From Amphibacillus jilinensis Y1 (GTDB taxonomy: Bacteria; Bacillota; Bacilli; Bacillales; Amphibacillaceae), in the NCBI RefSeq assembly GCF_000306965.1, contig NZ_JH976442.1, forward strand, positions 36,703-100,702: a stretch of DNA of 64,000 nucleotides. Direction: 5' to 3'. Both the position numbers and the translations under genes were made by a program. Below are positions 10,245-18,919 of the stretch, piece after piece. Positions within the stretch are counted from its first letter, which is position 1. The number at the start of each line of letters is the position of its first letter. The notes beneath the pieces were generated by a model. That model was given only the letters and a program-made list of their open reading frames with translations. It was not told the DNA's origin and ran no database searches.

Positions 10245-11345
10245 TTATTCAAATACAGCGCTTTTTAACTGTTGTTTACGACGATGACGTTCGAAGGCTA
10301 ATTCAATTAAACGATCAATTAACGCTGGATAATCAATACCCGTAATTCCCCATAGCTTTGGATACATACTTATTTTCGTAAACCCAGGGATCGTATTCAC
10401 TTCATTAACAATCAGTTGATCGTCTTCTTTCATAAAGAAATCAACTCGAGCCATTCCCTCACAATCCAACGCCTTAAACACCCGCAAAGCTTCCTCTCTG
10501 ACTTTTTCCGTTTGTTGATCGGATAATTGAGCCGGTGCAGATAAGATCGCACCCGTTTCATTAATGTACTTCGATTCATAGGAATAGAAACCATCTTGCG
10601 GTAAAACTTCACCCGGTAATGAAGCGATTGGTTTTTGATTTCCTAGGACAGCACATTCTATTTCACGACCAACAATTGCTTCTTCAATCAAGATTTTATC
10701 ATCATATAAGAAAGCTTCATTAATACCTAGATCAAATTCAGCTTTGGTGTTAGCTTTAGTCACACCAACTGAGGAACCTTGATTAACAGGTTTAATGAAA
10801 ACAGGTAATCCTAGTTTATTCTTAATCTCATTAAAATCAATCTCACTTTGTTGATGTTCTTTATACACAAGCCCCTTCGCAACTGAAAGGCCAGCACCAC
10901 TAAGAATCCGCTTAGCAAAATCTTTATCCATACTTACAGCAGAACCAAGAAGATCAACGCCTACAAATGGCAAATTCAATATTCTTAATAGCCCTTGTAA
11001 ACTCCCATCTTCTCCAAGTGTTCCGTGAACAACCGGAAAGATAACGTCCAACTGTGCGAGAGGTTGATTTGTCGTAACATTTATCACTTGAGCTGCAGAT
11101 TCACCTGGTATAACCGCTACATGTTGGTTGCTATGATGTAATGCGATCGCTTTGGGATCTGTAGCATTTAATAAGTATGAATCTTGATGATTGAGGTGCC
11201 ATTTTCCTTTTTTATCAACACCAAGTAAAACCACATTATATTTTTCTTGATCGATTGCCTCAACAATATTTTTTGCCGATTGCAATGATACTTCATGCTC
11301 AGCTGATTTACCACCAAATACGATTCCCACTGTTATTTTCTTCAT
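10245..11345 (-). CDS. ddl: D-alanine--D-alanine ligase
   Basis: Ddl makes the D-Ala-D-Ala dipeptide that ends the peptidoglycan stem peptide. The N-terminal VGIVFGGKSAEHEVSLQSA motif, the ATP-grasp segment with GLPVFIKPVNQGSSVGV near residue 180, and the metal ligands in VNEVNTIPGFT near residue 325 are all present. The size is normal. The ATG at 11345 lies seven bases from AGGAG; an in-frame ATG one codon earlier is also possible. The residue after IPGFT is Lys, and no vanH or vanX neighbours occur, so a D-Ala-D-Lac specificity has no contextual support. Confidence 0.94.
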   Translation of the reverse strand: MKKITVGIVFGGKSAEHEVSLQSAKNIVEAIDQEKYNVVLLGVDKKGKWHLNHQDSYLLNATDPKAIALHHSNQHVAVIPGESAAQVINVTTNQPLAQLDVIFPVVHGTLGEDGSLQGLLRILNLPFVGVDLLGSAVSMDKDFAKRILSGAGLSVAKGLVYKEHQQSEIDFNEIKNKLGLPVFIKPVNQGSSVGVTKANTKAEFDLGINEAFLYDDKILIEEAIVGREIECAVLGNQKPIASLPGEVLPQDGFYSYESKYINETGAILSAPAQLSDQQTEKVREEALRVFKALDCEGMARVDFFMKEDDQLIVNEVNTIPGFTKISMYPKLWGITGIDYPALIDRLIELAFERHRRKQQLKSAVFE

Positions 11346-11389
11346 CATATTTCTCCTCATTTCATAGACTCTGTATGATTACTCTATTT

Positions 11390-11818
11390 TCAATGACTAG
11401 ATTGGTCTTTAGGTTTTTTCACTAACGCCATTATACCTGCTATGACATATAACAAGCTACCAAACAACGCAAATCCCATTTGAAGGAAGCTTGTTAACCC
11501 ACCGACAACCAGTAATAAAATACCAGCTGGCTTGGGGCGACGATTCTCTTTCAACATCCTAATTGCCAATAGTCCTGTAACAACAACTATTACAGCTATA
11601 GCAATCATCAATATACCATTTACTCGAAGCGCATCAGTAAACTCTGTTAAGCTCAGTATCTCTGCATCATCCACCTCTGCAATGAGACCACTGTGCACAT
11701 CCGACATAACTTCTTCATCACTTAATGCCCTCAACACATTAATGCCAGCAATCCCTAGAAAGATAAAGATAATACTGCCTAGAACAATTAAAGCCATTTC
11801 AACTTTCCTGTTTATCAT
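11390..11818 (-). CDS. DUF4064-like small membrane protein
   Basis: The 142-residue protein has an N-terminal membrane helix (about residues 7-30), an acidic extracytoplasmic loop (about 35-65), a second helix (about 67-90), a short basic cytoplasmic link (KENRRPKP), and a C-terminal hydrophobic stretch that could span once or twice before KKPKDQ. Length and layout match DUF4064 membrane proteins of Bacillaceae, whose function is unknown. A GTG start upstream would overlap the AGGAGA ribosome-binding site, so the ATG is preferred. A frameshifted paralogue lies directly upstream. Confidence 0.7.
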   Translation of the reverse strand: MINRKVEMALIVLGSIIFIFLGIAGINVLRALSDEEVMSDVHSGLIAEVDDAEILSLTEFTDALRVNGILMIAIAVIVVVTGLLAIRMLKENRRPKPAGILLLVVGGLTSFLQMGFALFGSLLYVIAGIMALVKKPKDQSSH

Positions 11819-11949
11819 AGATATCGTATCTCCTCTCACTTTCTCACCTCATTATGTATTCTAACACGTTCAATCGTTCTTCCACTACATTTAATTCATC
11901 CTAGATTGTTTAATAGCTATATGTTGATTGCTCCGACTCAATGCCACAA

Positions 11950-12407
11950 TTAAAATTTCACACTGTTCATTTCGTCACTATTTTTTTCTATTTCTAAATC
12001 ATCAGGTTGATCTTTTGATTTTTTTATTAATACCATCGCACCAGCGATGACATATAACAAACCACAAACCACAGCTAGCCAGATGCGAAACAAAATTGTT
12101 AAGCCTCCGACAATCAACAGTAACACACCAGCTAACTTAATTCGGCGATTGCCTTTCAATAGGCTAATTGCTAATACACCTACAACAATGCCTATAATAG
12201 TTACGACTTCAATAAATACGAGAAGTATTATAAAAGTATCATTAATAGCACTGAATCTCTATAACTCTCAACAAAGACGCCAACCATTTCCCCTATCATC
12301 CCTGCAAATAGTAGACCTATTAATCCAGCGACACTATACATCCCAAAAAGGGCATAGAAAATACTGCCTAGAACAATTAAAAACTTCTCCACTTTCCAAT
12401 TTACCAT
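11950..12407 (-). pseudogene. frameshifted paralogue of the DUF4064-like gene
   Basis: On the minus strand from the ATG at 12407 the frame begins MVNWKVEKFLIVLGSI, matching MINRKVEMALIVLGSI of the neighbouring intact gene. It runs to a stop near 12235. A different frame then resumes with NDTFIILLVFIEVV and continues through LLKGNRRIKLAGVLLLIVGG to the stop at 11950, again matching the neighbour in order. One base lost between about 12230 and 12245 explains the break. The two genes are evidently a tandem duplication in which one copy is broken, unless the break is a sequencing error. Confidence 0.75.
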
Positions 12408-12543
12408 CCTTCATATATCACCTCTCAAATCCTTACACCATTATGTATTTTAACACATGCGATCGCCGCTTCACTATGCTTCATTAAGCCTAAATGCTTT
12501 AAGGGGTTTAAGACCTATATCAAGACGTCGCTCGCAGAAGTCT

Positions 12544-12660
12544 TATCATAGATAACCACGTTCGACTAGACATAGAGCGTAAATCTTATTTATTTAGACG
12601 AGCGCTAAGGATCTGACTTACTCAACTATGACCGCTACCTTTCTGATTGAAGGTTTGTTT
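12544..12660 (-). repeat. family 1 element, copy C (degenerate)
   Basis: Read on the minus strand it starts with AAACCTTCAATCAGAAAGG and ends with GTGGTTATCTATGATAAGA, keeping both ends of family 1 but with a diverged middle. It lies in the divergent space before glnK, an unusual position for this family. Apart from this copy and the promoter at 12793, nothing was recognised in the 465 bases between 12408 and 12872. Confidence 0.5.
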
Positions 12661-12792
12661 ATGCAGACGGAAAAAGCATCTATCTATTTCTTCGATTTTT
12701 GCCTTGTCACAACATGTTCAATCACCAGCATTATGACGTTGCGCTCGTAAGCGCTTAAATTAACTTTTTTCAAAAAAAGCATTAAAAAAGAC

Positions 12793-12821
12793 TTGAATTT
12801 TCTGAAAAATAGGTTTATGAT
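12793..12821 (+). promoter_or_regulatory. candidate sigma-A promoter of glnK-amtB
   Basis: TTGAAT and TATGAT are separated by 17 bases, about 50 bases upstream of glnK. No clear TnrA/GlnR palindrome (TGTNAN7TNACA) was found beside it, so nitrogen control cannot be read from the sequence. Confidence 0.5.
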
Positions 12822-12872
12822 AAATTACATAACTTAAGATGTTAACTATCCTTACATGGAAGGAGCGGTAAA

Positions 12873-13214
12873 ATGAAAAAGATTGAATCAATCATTCGTC
12901 CCGAAAAGTTTGAAGTCTTACGTGATGCTTTAGCAGATGTTGGTGTTGGCGGCATTACTGTATCGGAGGTCGCTGGTACCGGGAAACAAAAAGGCCAAAC
13001 CGGTGTGTTTAGAGGGACGCCTTATGAGATAAAGGTTGTTCCAAAAATTAAGATTGAAATTGTTGTTCCTGAAGCAAAAGCTAATGAAGTCATCGATTTA
13101 ATTATCGAGACATGCAGCACCGAACAAATTGGTGACGGGAAAATTTTTGTATATCCTGTCGAAGATGCAATTCGAATCCGTACAGGCGAGCGCGGACGAG
13201 AGGCCGTACTTTAA
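12873..13214 (+). CDS. glnK: P-II nitrogen regulatory protein
   Basis: P-II proteins are cytoplasmic trimers that sense 2-oxoglutarate and ATP/ADP and block AmtB. The body matches the family: N-terminal KKIESIIRPEKFE, T-loop, and the C-terminal GDGKIFVYPVEDAIRIRTGERG. The position usually held by the uridylylated tyrosine of the T-loop is phenylalanine (GVFRG, Phe46), so uridylylation at that site is not possible. Placement 24 bases before amtB fits the GlnK role. AGGAGCGG lies before the ATG. Confidence 0.94.
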   Translation: MKKIESIIRPEKFEVLRDALADVGVGGITVSEVAGTGKQKGQTGVFRGTPYEIKVVPKIKIEIVVPEAKANEVIDLIIETCSTEQIGDGKIFVYPVEDAIRIRTGERGREAVL

Positions 13215-13238
13215 TAAATAGAAGGAGTGAAATACATT

Positions 13239-14600
13239 ATGTTAAAGAAAATTGGACTTTTATCATTTATTGGTTTATTACTGGCATCCCCTGTGTACGC
13301 TGAAACAGGTGAAGCTGTTTCACAAGCAACCGCAGATATGCTTTGGGTTATGCTGGCCGCTTTCCTCGTATTCTTTATGCACGCTGGCTTCGCAATGGTT
13401 GAATCAGGTTTTACTCGGGCTAAAAATTCATTAAATATTATTATGAAGAACTTTTTAACCATTAGTATTGGACCTATTTTATTTTACCTGATCGGATATG
13501 GCGTCATGTTCGGCTCATCCGCTGGATCATTTATCGGTTCAGATAGCTTTTTACTAAGTGGCGTTGAAGATATTGGCTTCTTCGTTTTCCAAGCTATGTT
13601 TGTTGCAACCTGTGCAACGATCATCTCTGGCGCGGTTGCTGAACGAATGAAACTAGGTATGTATGTGTTAATTGTTATTGCCATGACTGGGGTAATTTAT
13701 CCAGTAGTAGGACATTGGATTTGGTCAGACGATGGTTGGTTAGTTAATATGGGCTTTAGTGATTTTGCCGGTTCAACTGTTGTTCACCTTACTGGTGCAG
13801 TTGGCGCACTAACTGTTGTATTATTCTTAGGACCTAGACTCGGTAAATACGCCGGCAAGAAAATTAATGTAATTCCTGGACACAATATCCCCATGGGTGC
13901 ACTAGGTGTTTTCATTCTATGGTTAGGATGGTTTGGCTTTAACGGTGGTAGTACATTAGAAGCTGATCCTTCATTGGTTCCTATGGTTATAGCAACAACC
14001 TTAATGTCTAGTGCTGGCGGACTTATTTCAACAGCATTGTATTCACAATTCCGCTTCAAACAAATTGATGCTTCGATGGCATTAAACGGCGTGTTAGCTG
14101 GTTTAGTCGGTATAACAGCTGGGACAGCAGAAGTTTCTATTGTCGGTTCAATTATTATTGGTTTAATCTCTGGTATCATTTTAGTTGAAGGTGTTACATT
14201 CATTGATACAAAATTAAAAATCGATGATCCTGTCGGTGCAACAAGTGTTCACGGCTTATGTGGAATTTGGGGAACCTTAGCAGTCGGGCTATTCTCACTA
14301 GACACTGGATTGTTTTACGGATTTGGAGTTGGTCAATTAGCCGTTCAAGCCATTGGGATCATCGCTGTTATCGCATGGACAATGGCAACCGTTGGCGGAT
14401 TCACTTTTATCCTAACACGCTTCTCTTCTATTCGTGTATCTGAAGAAGAAGAAATCATAGGTCTTGATATTTCAGAGCACGGTTCTAGCGCTTACGAATT
14501 TAAAGATACCCTTTCCGGAAAGGAAACGATGGATAAAAACGGGGAATTTGGATTGGCCGATCGTTTGAATAATTTAAATGATAACAAAGCAACTTCCTAA
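13239..14600 (+). CDS. amtB: ammonium transporter
   Basis: This is a polytopic channel that conducts ammonia/ammonium across the membrane. A signal-like N-terminus (LLSFIGLLLASPVYA) is followed by about eleven helices. Family landmarks are AGFAMVESGFTRAKN near residue 50, GSTVVHLTGAVGAL with the first pore histidine near residue 185, and ATSVHGLCGIWG with the second near residue 335. The ATG at 13239 follows GAAGGAG; a GTG inside that ribosome-binding site is rejected. The cytoplasmic tail of about 60 residues is long and charged. It is cotranscribed with glnK, the usual regulatory partner. Confidence 0.95.
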   Translation: MLKKIGLLSFIGLLLASPVYAETGEAVSQATADMLWVMLAAFLVFFMHAGFAMVESGFTRAKNSLNIIMKNFLTISIGPILFYLIGYGVMFGSSAGSFIGSDSFLLSGVEDIGFFVFQAMFVATCATIISGAVAERMKLGMYVLIVIAMTGVIYPVVGHWIWSDDGWLVNMGFSDFAGSTVVHLTGAVGALTVVLFLGPRLGKYAGKKINVIPGHNIPMGALGVFILWLGWFGFNGGSTLEADPSLVPMVIATTLMSSAGGLISTALYSQFRFKQIDASMALNGVLAGLVGITAGTAEVSIVGSIIIGLISGIILVEGVTFIDTKLKIDDPVGATSVHGLCGIWGTLAVGLFSLDTGLFYGFGVGQLAVQAIGIIAVIAWTMATVGGFTFILTRFSSIRVSEEEEIIGLDISEHGSSAYEFKDTLSGKETMDKNGEFGLADRLNNLNDNKATS

Positions 14601-14739
14601 TAAAATGAAACTTCGATTCAGTGGGCATTTTCGTTCTTCGCCCACTGATTTGAACCAAGACATTACTGTCCCACCTAAATAGATTAATATCTGCCCTCTA
14701 TTTTGAGATAAGGCTTTACGGACAGTTATCTGTGATAAA
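14601..14739 (+). repeat. family 1 element, copy D
   Basis: It begins directly after the amtB stop with TAAAATGAAACTTCGATTC, pairs AGTGGGC with GCCCACT in hairpin 1, and ends TTTACGGACAGTTATCTGTG. Hairpin 2 is formed by CCACCTAAATAGA and TCTATTTTGAGATAAGG imperfectly. Confidence 0.8.
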
Positions 14740-14768
14740 TATTAGTTTCTCCTTTTATCATATAAAGA

Positions 14769-14801
14769 ACGAAGGCTTCCATCATTGATGGGAGCCTTCG
14801 T
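14769..14801. terminator. bidirectional terminator between amtB and the PfpI gene
   Basis: The stem GAAGGCTTCCATC / GATGGGAGCCTTC has one G-U pair and a three-base loop, and is followed by TCTTTTT on the plus strand. It lies between convergent genes. Confidence 0.8.
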
Positions 14802-14842
14802 CTTTTTAAGCTATTCACTTAAGTACCTTATCGATCCTTAAA

Positions 14843-15367
14843 CTAGCTCTTTGCCAACTGATCAGCAATCGCTTTGACATAAGGTGGCAAATCAGGTGGC
14901 CTTTGGCTTGAAATAATATGTCCATCTGTCACCACCGGTTGATCAAACCAAGTCGCACCAGCATTAGTCATATCATCTTTTATTCCGGGCGTACTCGTTA
15001 CTTTAACCCCATCTAAAATATTAGCAGAAATAAGCACCCATCCAGCATGACATATCTGACCAATCACCTTTTTTTCTCGATCGAAGTGGCGAACATATTC
15101 AATGACTTCTTGATATCGCCTCAATTTATCAGGCGCCCAACCTCCAGGAACTAGCAATGCATCATATTGATCCGGATTCACTTGTGAGAAACTCACATCC
15201 GCTTGTGCTGGAACACCGTATTTTCCAGTGTGCGTTTTGCCCGCTTCCTTACCTACTAGCACCACAGCTGCCCCCTCTTCCCTTAACCGAAGAACAGGGT
15301 ACCATAACTCCAGGTCTTCAAAATCATCTTCGACAAGCGCAAGCACCTTTTTATTTTCCAGTCGCAT
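14843..15367 (-). CDS. DJ-1/PfpI family protein
   Basis: The 174-residue protein has the class I amidotransferase-like fold of the PfpI/YhbO/YraA group. The nucleophile cysteine sits in IGQICHAGWVLI near residue 107, and LVEDDFEDLELWYP near residue 10 gives the conserved acidic residue. Members have been described as proteases, glyoxalases or deglycases acting on glycated macromolecules; the substrate cannot be told from sequence. The ATG at 15367 has AAGGAGGGGT in front of it. It is transcribed alone, toward amtB. Confidence 0.88.
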   Translation of the reverse strand: MRLENKKVLALVEDDFEDLELWYPVLRLREEGAAVVLVGKEAGKTHTGKYGVPAQADVSFSQVNPDQYDALLVPGGWAPDKLRRYQEVIEYVRHFDREKKVIGQICHAGWVLISANILDGVKVTSTPGIKDDMTNAGATWFDQPVVTDGHIISSQRPPDLPPYVKAIADQLAKS

Positions 15368-15449
15368 ATCACCCCTCCTTTTCAATCTACATTACAGATA
15401 TATTAACCCTTATCGAAACGCTTTAAACATTAACCACATGATGAAAACG

Positions 15450-15664
15450 AAACTTCAACCTTCAATCGGTGAGCTGGGAGACTACAAGATGTAGGTCATG
15501 CAGACGTTGCCACAGGACGTGGCGATCTTAGTCTGTAACCCTTCTTAAGGACGTGCCGGTTCTAGTCTGTAATCCTTCTGCATTTTTAGTCTACGACCTT
15601 ACTTAGTTGAGTGAATCAGCCCATTAGCACCCTCTTCGAAAGATTGAACGCTACTCTAGGTGTT
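15450..15664 (+). repeat. family 1 element, copy E, split by AGGA-loop hairpin module
   Basis: The left end (GAAACTTCAACCTTCAATCGGTG) and the right part (AGTTGAGTGAATCAGCCCATTAGCACCC) of family 1 are separated by about 120 bases at 15480-15600. The intervening segment contains CTACAAGATGTAG, GCCACAGGACGTGGC (15509-15523) and a CTTCTTAAGGACG repeat, and TTAGTCTGTAA or a close variant recurs in it. The arrangement looks like insertion of one repeat type into another. Confidence 0.65.
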
Positions 15665-16306
15665 TTACGCGTCATTATCTGCGAAAAATGAACGCACAGC
15701 TTCTTGAGGATGCTCAGCCGCACTAATCGCAGAAATAACCGAGACACCGTCTGCTCCAGCTTCTTTTATTTCATTTTTATGTTCTGCTTGAATACCACCA
15801 ATCGCTACTATAGGTAAAGTACCAACTGCCGCTCTTATCTGAGAAATGCCTTTTAAACCAATCGGTTCTTTGGCGTCAGTTTTTGTCGTTGTTCGATAAA
15901 TTGGGCCCACACCAAGATAATCAGCTCCATCTTGTTTAGCTTGGACAGCTTGTTCCACAGAAGTTGCCGACACACCAACAATCATCCCTTTTGGTGCAAT
16001 GGCCTTAATTTCTTGAATCGATTGGTCTTCTTGCCCGACATGGACACCGTCTGAATCAATAGCTAGCGCTAAACCAACATCATCATTAACAATAAAAGGA
16101 ACCTGATATTGCGCACACAACCTTTGCATTTCTTTGGCTAAATGAAACTTGTCCAACCCAATTCTAGCACCTGGACCTTTCTCGCGGAATTGAAAACAAG
16201 TAATCCCACCTAGCAACGCTTGCTCAAGGACATCCAACGGATCTCTCCCAGGTGTATTCATACTTCCTAAAATGAAATAAACATTTAAACATGCTTTATT
16301 AAACAC
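15665..16306 (-). CDS. thiE: thiamine phosphate synthase
   Basis: ThiE joins HMP-pyrophosphate and thiazole phosphate to make thiamine monophosphate. The TIM-barrel landmarks QFREKGPG near residue 36, NDDVGLALAIDSDGVHVGQED near residue 75, GVGPIYRTTTKTDAKEPIG near residue 140, and VAIGGI near residue 175 are all present. The 213-residue length is normal. It is the last gene of thiD-thiM-thiE, four bases after thiM, and is controlled by the TPP riboswitch far upstream. Confidence 0.95.
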   Translation of the reverse strand: MFNKACLNVYFILGSMNTPGRDPLDVLEQALLGGITCFQFREKGPGARIGLDKFHLAKEMQRLCAQYQVPFIVNDDVGLALAIDSDGVHVGQEDQSIQEIKAIAPKGMIVGVSATSVEQAVQAKQDGADYLGVGPIYRTTTKTDAKEPIGLKGISQIRAAVGTLPIVAIGGIQAEHKNEIKEAGADGVSVISAISAAEHPQEAVRSFFADNDA

Positions 16307-16310
16307 GCTA

Positions 16311-17111
16311 TCACGCTCCTTTTACACGTTCAACAGACAGACGCCCTTGAACATGTTCAGCCGTTGTATAAGACAGCGCATCCAGAAAAGCCAGCTGAAA
16401 TTGACCTGGATATTTAGCCTGCTCATTGGCTAACTCAGCCGCAACTGTATAATAGCCTACCGCTGCAGTTGCAGCTTCAAGGGTTTGAAGATCTACCGCT
16501 AAAAATGCGGCTGTTACGGCACTTAATAAACAGCCCGTCCCCGTGACTTGGGTTAAAATAGGCGCACCATTCTTTACAAGGATACTCTCCTCTGCATCGG
16601 CAACAACATCCTCTTGACCTGTAACCATTACAGGAATATCAAGCTTCTTAACCGCTTGTCTAGCAACGTAAAGGTGATCCAAATCACCACGTACATCAAC
16701 ACCGCGCACATCAGCTTTCACCCCTGCAAGTTGGCTAATTTCACCTGCATTCCCTCTAATTAAATTTAACTTTACTTCCGACAAAATGCGCTCAGCCGCC
16801 TGATTACGCAAAGTGGTCGCACCGACACCAACCGGATCAAAAACAACTGGAATGCCTTTTTGATTAGCAGATTTTCCGGCAATAACCATAGCTTCTACTA
16901 ATTCCGATGTCAAGGTTCCAATATTCAAAACAAGGGCATCAGCATTATTTGCCATTTCTGCAACTTCGTTATGATCGTGCGCCATAACAGGGGCAGCCCC
17001 AAGTGCATATAGTCCATTTGCAGTAAAGTTCATCACGACTTGGTTGGTTATATTATGCACTAAAGGTTGCTGCGACTTAACCGCTTCTATAATCGCCTTT
17101 GTATTTATCAT
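16311..17111 (-). CDS. thiM: hydroxyethylthiazole kinase
   Basis: ThiM phosphorylates hydroxyethylthiazole, a salvage step of thiamine synthesis. Visible family features are PLVHNITNQVVMNFTANGLYALGA near residue 15, VFDPVGVGATT near residue 90 and the anion-hole segment TQVTGTGCLLSAVTAAF near residue 195. The ATG at 17111 has GAGAGGAGA upstream inside the end of thiD; earlier in-frame codons are part of thiD coding and are rejected. Presence of ThiM and ThiD without thiC, thiG or thiS here suggests salvage, although de novo genes may lie elsewhere. Confidence 0.95.
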   Translation of the reverse strand: MINTKAIIEAVKSQQPLVHNITNQVVMNFTANGLYALGAAPVMAHDHNEVAEMANNADALVLNIGTLTSELVEAMVIAGKSANQKGIPVVFDPVGVGATTLRNQAAERILSEVKLNLIRGNAGEISQLAGVKADVRGVDVRGDLDHLYVARQAVKKLDIPVMVTGQEDVVADAEESILVKNGAPILTQVTGTGCLLSAVTAAFLAVDLQTLEAATAAVGYYTVAAELANEQAKYPGQFQLAFLDALSYTTAEHVQGRLSVERVKGA

Positions 17112-17113
17112 AA

Positions 17114-17935
17114 TTACGCATCTCCTCTCTGAGTTGGCAAACCTTTTAATCGATACCCCCAATGATTAGTCGGACCGTTTCCTTTACCAATACCTAACGG
17201 AAATCGAATTGCATCCGTAATAAATTGCTTTGCAAACGAAACAGCTTGATAGGTATCCTGACCTTTGGCTAATTCTGCAGTAATAGCAGCTGCAAACGTA
17301 CACCCCGTACCATGAGTATGCTTAGTTTGATATCGATCCCCAACGAAATGTTCTATCTGTTCACCATTGTAAAATACATCAATAGCTTGCTCCTCCAAGT
17401 GTCCACCTTTTATAACGACCGAGGATGCCCCCAAATCATTTACAATGTAACGGGCCGCTCTTTCCATTTCATTTAAACCTTCAATTTTTTGCCCAATTAA
17501 TATTTCTGCTTCTGGTAAATTAGGCGTTACTATGGAAGCTAGCGGTAATAGCAAGTCACGGATAACAGCTTGCGACGCAGTCTCCATCAAAGCATCGCCA
17601 CTAGTCGCAACCATAACAGGATCCATCACATAAGGAATGGAAGGGCACTTCTTTAAATATGTCGCAATTAACTCCATCATATCAATTGTAGAAATCATAC
17701 CTGTTTTTATTGCATCTGGTTCAATATCATTAAATACGCACGCCAATTGTTGTTCAATAAAAGTGATCGGCATATTCTCAACAGCTTGTACGCCCAGTGT
17801 ATTTTGAGCAACAGCTGACGTTAATACACTCATCCCAAAAACTTGTCGCTCTTGGAAAGTTTTCAAGTCCGCTTGTATACCTGCCCCTCCAGTAGGATCA
17901 GTTCCCGCAATAGTTAGAGCTGTTTTCACTAGCAC
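17114..17935 (-). CDS. thiD: hydroxymethylpyrimidine (phosphate) kinase
   Basis: ThiD phosphorylates HMP and HMP-phosphate for thiamine synthesis. The ribokinase fold is shown by ALTIAGTDPTGGAGIQADLKTF at the N-terminus and HTHGTGCTFAAAITAELA near residue 210. The start is a GTG ten bases from AAAGGAGG. A second GTG two codons later is less well spaced. It is the first gene of the thi operon, behind a TPP riboswitch and terminator. Pyridoxal kinase (PdxK) is related, but the operon settles the role. Confidence 0.94.
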   Translation of the reverse strand: MLVKTALTIAGTDPTGGAGIQADLKTFQERQVFGMSVLTSAVAQNTLGVQAVENMPITFIEQQLACVFNDIEPDAIKTGMISTIDMMELIATYLKKCPSIPYVMDPVMVATSGDALMETASQAVIRDLLLPLASIVTPNLPEAEILIGQKIEGLNEMERAARYIVNDLGASSVVIKGGHLEEQAIDVFYNGEQIEHFVGDRYQTKHTHGTGCTFAAAITAELAKGQDTYQAVSFAKQFITDAIRFPLGIGKGNGPTNHWGYRLKGLPTQRGDA

Positions 17936-18013
17936 TATTTCTTTTCCTCCTTTAATAATGTAGCTTTTATTTATCTTAACGCTCCCTTTATCCCAACCTA
18001 TATTTTAGAGCGA

Positions 18014-18048
18014 TAAAAAACCACCCCAACGAATTGGAGCGGTTATCT
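18014..18048 (-). terminator. riboswitch-controlled attenuator before thiD
   Basis: On the minus strand ACCGCTCCAA-TTCG-TTGGGGTGGT is followed by TTTTTTAT. It lies between the TPP aptamer and thiD, the expected place for a terminator formed when TPP is bound. Confidence 0.85.
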
Positions 18049-18079
18049 TTTTAGATAAAGAAAGGTAGTCTATGACAAC

Positions 18080-18172
18080 GCCCCACTTCCCTCCGTTGGT
18101 ACTAGCCAAATCAGGTTCAAAGGGACCAAAGAAAAAACTTTATCTCAGCGTTTAATACGCGCCCCTAGTGGA
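18080..18172 (-). promoter_or_regulatory. TPP riboswitch aptamer (THI element)
   Basis: Read on the minus strand the region shows the conserved parts in order: CTAGGGGCGC, the CTGAGATAAA bulge, CCTTTGAACCTGATTTGG, then TAGTACCAACGGAGGGAAGT. These match the TPP aptamer well. Binding of thiamine pyrophosphate should favour the downstream terminator and shut off thiD-thiM-thiE. Confidence 0.95.
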
Positions 18173-18230
18173 TAGATATATGATTATATTTACACTAAAA
18201 CACTTATCTCTTATTCTGTCAAACTATTCA

Positions 18231-18770
18231 TTAATGATTAATAACACCCATCGCATTTAATGGCCAAATTCGAAACACAACTTCTCCGATTATAGCGTCT
18301 TCAGAAATCACTCCAAAATTCCGACTATCTCGGCTAATCGGGCGATTATCACCAAGAACAAAATATGAGCCTTCTGGAACAACATGATAGCCTTGCTCTT
18401 CCTCCAAGTCATAGTTATAAGTGAACAACTGATTATCATGCAATTGCACCTTTAACTCATCTAAGTAATCCTCTTCATAAGGTACATCATTGATGTAGAG
18501 GACATCATTCTCTATTTTAATTTGATCTCCAGGCAAACCGATCACTCGCTTAACATAGTTATCATCTGCATCAGGTGCATAAAATGCTATTTCATCAAAG
18601 CGATCAATAGAACTGATTTTACTAATAATTATGCGATCGCCATCACGAAGATTAGGCAACATTGAGTCACCTTTTACTATTGAAGGCGTCATGACAAATT
18701 CTCTAACGACAAATACAATAACCAAAGCAATAATTATCGCTTTTAACCAAGAAATGATTTCCTTTACCAT
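18231..18770 (-). CDS. type I signal peptidase
   Basis: The enzyme removes signal peptides from exported proteins. One N-terminal membrane anchor (about residues 10-28) is followed by an extracytoplasmic catalytic domain with the nucleophile in KGDSM (Ser36) and the general base in YVKRVIGLPGD (Lys74). The GDNRPISRDSRNFG box is near residue 145. The 179-residue size matches the small Sip enzymes of Bacillus. Bacillaceae often carry several paralogues, so a specific sip symbol is not assigned. It is a single-gene unit. Confidence 0.93.
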   Translation of the reverse strand: MVKEIISWLKAIIIALVIVFVVREFVMTPSIVKGDSMLPNLRDGDRIIISKISSIDRFDEIAFYAPDADDNYVKRVIGLPGDQIKIENDVLYINDVPYEEDYLDELKVQLHDNQLFTYNYDLEEEQGYHVVPEGSYFVLGDNRPISRDSRNFGVISEDAIIGEVVFRIWPLNAMGVINH

Positions 18771-18919
18771 TTAAGTCATCCTCATTTTCTATCAATATTA
18801 ATCTTATTATACGATTAAATTCCAGTAAAAGCTACCAATTAAGTAAGCGCAGATTCACTAAAATTTTTACATATCTCGACTCGTCTTTTGGTAACGGATA
18901 TAAAAGGACCACTTAATTA

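Noticed and set aside
12047..12487. 146-codon plus-strand frame
   Set aside because: It is the antisense shadow of the frameshifted DUF4064-like paralogue, whose minus-strand frames match a neighbouring gene.
12661..12872. TnrA/GlnR operator before glnK
   Set aside because: No TGTNAN7TNACA palindrome could be found, so nitrogen regulation is not claimed.
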